Positions 58,918-62,023 of a stretch of 62,023 nt of DNA are shown in pieces. Origin of the DNA: Bacteroidota bacterium (GTDB taxonomy: Bacteria > Bacteroidota > Bacteroidia > Sphingobacteriales > Sphingobacteriaceae); NCBI GenBank assembly GCA_018828585.1, contig JAHJVW010000093.1:1-62023 (forward strand). Direction: 5' to 3'. Each line of letters begins with the position of its first letter. Position 1 is the stretch's first letter. The notes beneath the pieces were generated by a model. The model saw nothing but the letters and a program-made list of their open reading frames with translations. It ran no database searches and was not told the DNA's origin. Made by a program: the position numbers and the translations under genes.

Positions 58918-59079
58918 CCCCAACTGGTTTAAGTGTTCCGAAGGGTCACTTAAATCTAAATATAAAAACCAAGGACTGTGTCCGGCATTCAAAAAGATAA
59001 TCGGCTTATACCGGACGGAGTCCTCGGCTTTTAAAAGCATTTAAGTGATCCTGAAAAAGGAACACTTAAACGAGTTGGG
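58918..59079. mobile_element. Palindromic mobile element (MITE-like), complete copy
   Basis: Left end CCAACTGGTTTAAGTGTTCC and right end GGAACACTTAAACGAGTTGG are inverted repeats; further in, GGTCACTTAAAT pairs with ATTTAAGTGATC, and AGGACTGTGTCCGG with CCGGACGGAGTCCT. Nearly the whole element folds into one long imperfect hairpin. It encodes nothing. It lies inside the IS1182 transposase. The first 79 bases recur identically at the window end. Confidence 0.8.
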
Positions 59080-59262
59080 ATATTCAATATCATCGGCCAT
59101 GAAATGCTTAAAATGTACCTCAAGGTGCTTGTCTGTTTTTTAGCCGTTGTGAGGGGTTATTTTAAGCGTTTATACGACATCGTTTTTTCAGTCTTAAAAA
59201 ATAGCAAACCCGAAAATGATTGGTTTTTTCTGCCCCAAAATCGATTATATTTATCCATATAA
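59080..59262 (+). pseudogene. IS1182-family transposase, C-terminal fragment
   Basis: After the palindromic element the frame resumes with FNIIGHEMLKMYLKVLVCFL and ends NRLYLSI. This is the normal transposase tail (YN-x-RRV-x-NI-type region onwards). About 350 residues of the catalytic middle are missing, so the IS cannot move itself. Confidence 0.82.
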
Positions 59263-59337
59263 AGTTATGTTTGAAAACTAATGATGGTTTTTAGACAAAC
59301 TGACGTTACCAGCAATTAAAAAAACAAACCATAATTA

Positions 59338-59901
59338 ATGAAAGAGTTACTAGAATATCTAAATAGTATTCAACGTTTGACTGATAAATCCCAAAAAGCA
59401 ATTTCATTAATTTGTACAGAATTAGCTGTAAAAAAAAACTCAAACCTTCATCCAATTGGACATACTTGTAGGAATATTTATTTTATTAAAAATGGATTGT
59501 TATGCATCTATTATTTTAAAGAGGACATTGAAATAATAGAAAGTTTTGAATTTGAAAATTCAATTGTTGCTAGAGCAGATAGTTTATTCAAAACAGAACC
59601 TTCACGTAAAGGAATTAAAGCTATTGAGAATTCAGAGTTAATTGCCATTAATTCCTCCAAACTATTTGATTTATATGATCAACATCCTGATATTGATAGA
59701 TTGTTTAGGAAGATATATGAAAATGCTTATGTAGAATTAGTTAACAGAGTTGAAAGTATTCAATTTCATACAGCAGAAGAGCGTTATCATAACTTATTAA
59801 ATCAATCCAGACAAACTATCCTAAGAGTACCATTAAAGTTTATTGCTTCTTATTTAGGAATCACACAAGTGAGTCTGAGTAGAATCAGAGCAAAAAAGTA
59901 A
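59338..59901 (+). CDS. Crp/Fnr family transcriptional regulator
   Basis: A 187-residue regulator with a cyclic-nucleotide-binding-like beta barrel (IGHTCRNIYFIKNGLLCIYYF, ARADSLFKTEPSRKGIKAIENSELIAI) and a short C-terminal winged helix (VPLKFIASYLGITQVSLSRIR). It lacks obvious cysteines for an Fe-S cluster, and the barrel does not show the full cAMP-binding signature, so the ligand is unknown. The MFS-rhodanese gene starts 64 bases downstream in the same direction; it is the likely target. Confidence 0.9.
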   Translation: MKELLEYLNSIQRLTDKSQKAISLICTELAVKKNSNLHPIGHTCRNIYFIKNGLLCIYYFKEDIEIIESFEFENSIVARADSLFKTEPSRKGIKAIENSELIAINSSKLFDLYDQHPDIDRLFRKIYENAYVELVNRVESIQFHTAEERYHNLLNQSRQTILRVPLKFIASYLGITQVSLSRIRAKK

Positions 59902-59965
59902 TTATTTAACATTTGTAAAGTATTTTCTTTTTATTCTTCCTGACTTTTGTAATAAATCAAAGAAT

Positions 59966-61465
59966 ATGGATGATATAAAGTTAGGATTGAAAGAAAATTG
60001 GAAACAATTTACATTACTGGTTATTGTAAATGCTTTTGTTGGTGGTATGGTTGGTTTAGAACGTTCCATTCTTCCTGAAATAGCCGAGAAAGAATTTGGG
60101 TTAGTTGTAAAAACAGCAATATTATCATTCATTATTGTTTTTGGCGTTACCAAAGCACTTGCCAATTATTTTGCAGGTGCATTAGCAAATAAATATGGTA
60201 GAAAGAAACTATTAATCCTAGGTTGGTTAATTGGAACACCAATTCCTTTTATATTAATGTTTGCCCCAAACTGGAACTGGATAATAATTGCCAATATTCT
60301 ATTAGGAATTAATCAAGGTTTGGCTTGGAGCAGTACAGTTGTGATGAAAATTGATTTAGTTGGAGATAAGCAACGTGGTTTTGCAATGGGACTAAATGAA
60401 TTTGCAGGTTACTTGTCAGTCGCAATTGTAGCCTTTTTAACAGGTTGGATTGCCAGTGTATATGGTTTAAGACCTTACCCTTTCTATATTGGAATTATTC
60501 TAGTCATATTAGGTTTAATTTTCAGCATCTTTTTTATTAAAGATACTAAACATCACGTAGCTAAAGAATCAAAATCGAGTACCGTTCCTTTGTTAAACAA
60601 TATTTTTCTGGATACAACTTGGAAAAACAAAAACTTAGGCTCTGTTTCACAAGCAGGACTAATTAACAACCTAAATGATGGAATGGTTTGGGGTATTTTT
60701 CCATTATTATTAGCAAGTAAAAACTTCACCATAGAGCAAATAGGAATAATTACAGCAATATATCCTGCCGTTTGGGGAATAGGGCAATTATTTACTGGAA
60801 AAATGGCTGATAAACACCCTAAAAAAGAAATGTTGTTTTGGGGGATGCTCCTACAAGCTATTACGCTTTTATTATTTGTTTTTGCTAATAATATGTATCA
60901 GTATATCATTCTATCTTCAATTTTAGGTTGGGGAACAGCAATGGTTTACCCTACTTTTTTAGCGTCTATTGCTGAAAACACAAATCCAATTGATAGAGCA
61001 AAAAGTATTGGAATTTTTAGATTATGGAGAGATTTAGGTTATGCAATTGGAGCAATATTAACAGGTTTAATAGCAGATGCCTATAACATAAATAGTTCAA
61101 TTGTGTTTATTGGAGTACTTACCTTAATATCTGCAATTATCATCAAAGCAAGAATGAAAACTAACACAAGTTGTATTTCAAAGGAAGATATTCAAAAAAA
61201 GAAAAATTATACAATCATTGATGTAAGAACTAAAGAAGAACGAGAAACTGGGTATATCGTTAATTCTATCCATATTCCACTCAATGAACTTGAAAGGAGA
61301 ATTAAAGAACTTCCCACAGACAAACTTTATGTAACTGCTTGCGGAAAAGGGGGTGGAAGGTCAATTAAAGCATCTGAAATATTGCAACTAAACAAGTATA
61401 GCGCATTTTGGCTTTGTGGTGGAACACTAGGTTGGACAGAAGAGAAAGCTGGTAACAATGTATAA
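59966..61465 (+). CDS. MFS transporter fused to a C-terminal rhodanese domain
   Basis: A 499-residue protein. Residues 1-390 form a 12-helix MFS transporter with GALANKYGRKKLLILGW (the loop 2-3 signature) and GKMADKHPKKEML (loop 8-9). Residues 405-499 are a rhodanese domain: TIIDVRTKEERETGYIVNSI, PLNELERRI and the active-site loop VTACGKGGGRS with Cys459, then LCGGTLGW. The fusion suggests export or import of a sulfur-containing or thiol-reactive compound whose sulfur is handled at the membrane. A very strong terminator overlaps its stop. The Crp-type regulator lies upstream. Confidence 0.9.
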   Translation: MDDIKLGLKENWKQFTLLVIVNAFVGGMVGLERSILPEIAEKEFGLVVKTAILSFIIVFGVTKALANYFAGALANKYGRKKLLILGWLIGTPIPFILMFAPNWNWIIIANILLGINQGLAWSSTVVMKIDLVGDKQRGFAMGLNEFAGYLSVAIVAFLTGWIASVYGLRPYPFYIGIILVILGLIFSIFFIKDTKHHVAKESKSSTVPLLNNIFLDTTWKNKNLGSVSQAGLINNLNDGMVWGIFPLLLASKNFTIEQIGIITAIYPAVWGIGQLFTGKMADKHPKKEMLFWGMLLQAITLLLFVFANNMYQYIILSSILGWGTAMVYPTFLASIAENTNPIDRAKSIGIFRLWRDLGYAIGAILTGLIADAYNINSSIVFIGVLTLISAIIIKARMKTNTSCISKEDIQKKKNYTIIDVRTKEERETGYIVNSIHIPLNELERRIKELPTDKLYVTACGKGGGRSIKASEILQLNKYSAFWLCGGTLGWTEEKAGNNV

Positions 61466-61509
61466 AAGCAATCGCGGTTCAGGTGCAAACTTGAACCGCG
61501 ATTGCTTTT
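61464..61509 (+). terminator. Long perfect hairpin after the MFS-rhodanese gene
   Basis: AAAAGCAATCGCGGTTCA at 61464-61481 pairs without mismatch with TGAACCGCGATTGCTTTT at 61492-61509 around a ten-base loop. The stem ends in a T run on both strands. It overlaps the MFS stop codon by two bases. Termination is the likely role. Confidence 0.9.
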
Positions 61510-61573
61510 AATTAAGTATATTGCTATCAGAAAAGTAAGTGCATTTAAATCCGCCACTGCTCTTATACTAAAC

Positions 61574-61604
61574 GTTATAGGGCGTTTTAGCCGAACGCCA
61601 TTAC
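61574..61604 (+). other. attC-like palindrome 5 (short form)
   Basis: GTTATAGGGCGTT pairs with AACGCCATTAC around TTAGCCG, and a CACTGCTCTTATAC boundary-like motif precedes (61556-61569). It is only 31 bases long without a large loop, and shares the GTTATAGG start with the right arm of site 3. It separates the MFS-rhodanese module from the third toxin. Confidence 0.45.
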
Positions 61605-61646
61605 AAAAAACTCAAATCGAATTGTTTCACTTTAGGTAAACTTTCA

Positions 61647-61654
61647 TATCTTTG
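61647..61654 (+). promoter_or_regulatory. -7 box of toxin-antitoxin module 3
   Basis: TATCTTTG followed by TTTTGTG repeats the promoter layout of module 2, including the GTG at the expected start position. Confidence 0.6.
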
Positions 61655-61658
61655 TTTT

Positions 61659-61944
61659 GTGGAATAAAATCAGAAACATAGGAAGATTATCTTTTTCAAG
61701 AATTACTTTCAGGACTTTTTCGACAAGCAATCCAAAAAGGTAAAAGCCAAAATTGTTTGGACTTTCGAATTGATTGAAGATTTGCAAAGAGTTCCCGAAA
61801 CTTATCTTAAACATCTCGAAAATACAGAAGGACTTTATGAAATTAGAGTTCAAACTGGTAGCGACATTTTTAGGATTTTTTGTTTTTTCGACAAAGGTAA
61901 ACTAATTGTTCTTGCTCATGGTTTTCAAAAGAAGACACAAAAGA
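61659..61944 (+). pseudogene. higB: HigB-like toxin, module 3, interrupted
   Basis: From 61668 the frame reads NQKHRKIIFFKNYFQDFFDK, continues through YLKHLENTEGLYEIRVQTGS and ends at FQKKTQKTP, matching the module 2 toxin. At the GTG in the expected start position (61659) the frame meets TAA two codons later, so the start is damaged or lies elsewhere. At 61945 the palindromic element interrupts the gene, removing the last 18 or so codons. No antitoxin is visible before the window ends. Confidence 0.82.
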
Positions 61945-62023
61945 CCCCAACTGGTTTAAGTGTTCCGAAGGGTCACTTAAATCTAAATATAAAAACCAAG
62001 GACTGTGTCCGGCATTCAAAAAG
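61945..62023. mobile_element. Palindromic mobile element, second copy, cut by window end
   Basis: All 79 bases are identical to 58918-58996, the left half of the complete copy. The window stops at the point corresponding to the hairpin apex. The junction with the toxin (AAGA|CCCC) differs from that with the transposase (TCTT|CCCC), so these are independent insertions. Confidence 0.85.

Larger units (their letters stand above)
58611..59296 (+). mobile_element. IS1182-like element with internal deletion (copy B)
   Basis: Both ends are present: GTCTAAAAACCTCCG at 58612 and the inverted GATGGTTTTTAGAC ending at 59296. AAAC flanks both sides (58607-58610 and 59297-59300), consistent with a four-base target duplication. 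The transposase is reduced to its first 75 and last 60 or so residues; a 162-base palindromic element replaces the middle. The element lies within attC-like palindrome 4. Confidence 0.85.

Noticed and set aside
54887-62023. CRISPR array as an explanation for the repeated intergenic elements
   Set aside because: The repeats are long imperfect palindromes at gene ends with variable loops, without uniform spacers, and no cas gene is present.

Overview
The window looks like a chromosomal contig from an AT-rich Bacteroidota species, most likely of the Sphingobacteriaceae (Pedobacter-like). The support is a secreted subtilase ending in a type IX secretion sorting domain, Bacteroidota-type TAnnTTTG promoter boxes, and housekeeping clusters of Bacteroidetes type (rodA-mrdA-mreD-mreC, rseP-dxr, hscB, holA, valS). 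The taxonomy is inferred from gene content only; no 16S gene is present.

Layout. Positions 1-1254 hold the start of an unrecognised gene at the left edge and an intact tyrosine recombinase whose 3' end faces it. A repeat-rich, gene-free stretch follows (1255-2087). From 2.1 to 54.5 kb the window is mostly ordinary chromosome: YncE-like protein, mnmD, rhodanese, M13 peptidase, valS, holA, proBA, a GH113-like hydrolase, S8 protease, tdk, the rod-shape operon without mreB, a four-gene GNAT/M20/two-racemase operon, a tRNA-Leu locus invaded by a GIY-YIG gene, hscB, rseP, dxr, GH3, two glycosyltransferases, a dihydroorotase-like protein lacking canonical metal ligands, an aromatic amino acid hydroxylase with an SDR, and a PAS/GAF kinase-like protein without an ATPase domain.

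From 54.9 kb to the end the window turns into an accessory island. It starts with the 5' stub of a second recombinase, homologous to the first, cut by an IS1182-like remnant. Compact modules follow: HxlR/SnoaL-like/TfoX-like, three HigBA-type toxin-antitoxin modules, and Crp/MFS-rhodanese. They are separated by imperfect palindromes, most with CACTG/TGGCTATAAC-type left arms and GTTA-containing right arms. My main proposal is that this is an integron-like cassette array with non-canonical attC-like sites, served by a Bacteroidetes recombinase placed with its 3' end toward the array. The same arrangement occurs at the left edge. IS1182-like remnants sit in these palindromes at the same motif, and a second palindromic element of about 160 bp interrupts one transposase and one toxin. 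The window ends inside that repeat, so the last base is probably a contig break.

Other unusual signals are two in-frame insertions of intergenic-type repeat sequence in valS, and a degenerate tRNA-Leu copy downstream of a GIY-YIG gene next to the intact tRNA-Leu(CAA). All functional statements rest on motif recognition by eye; no database search was run.
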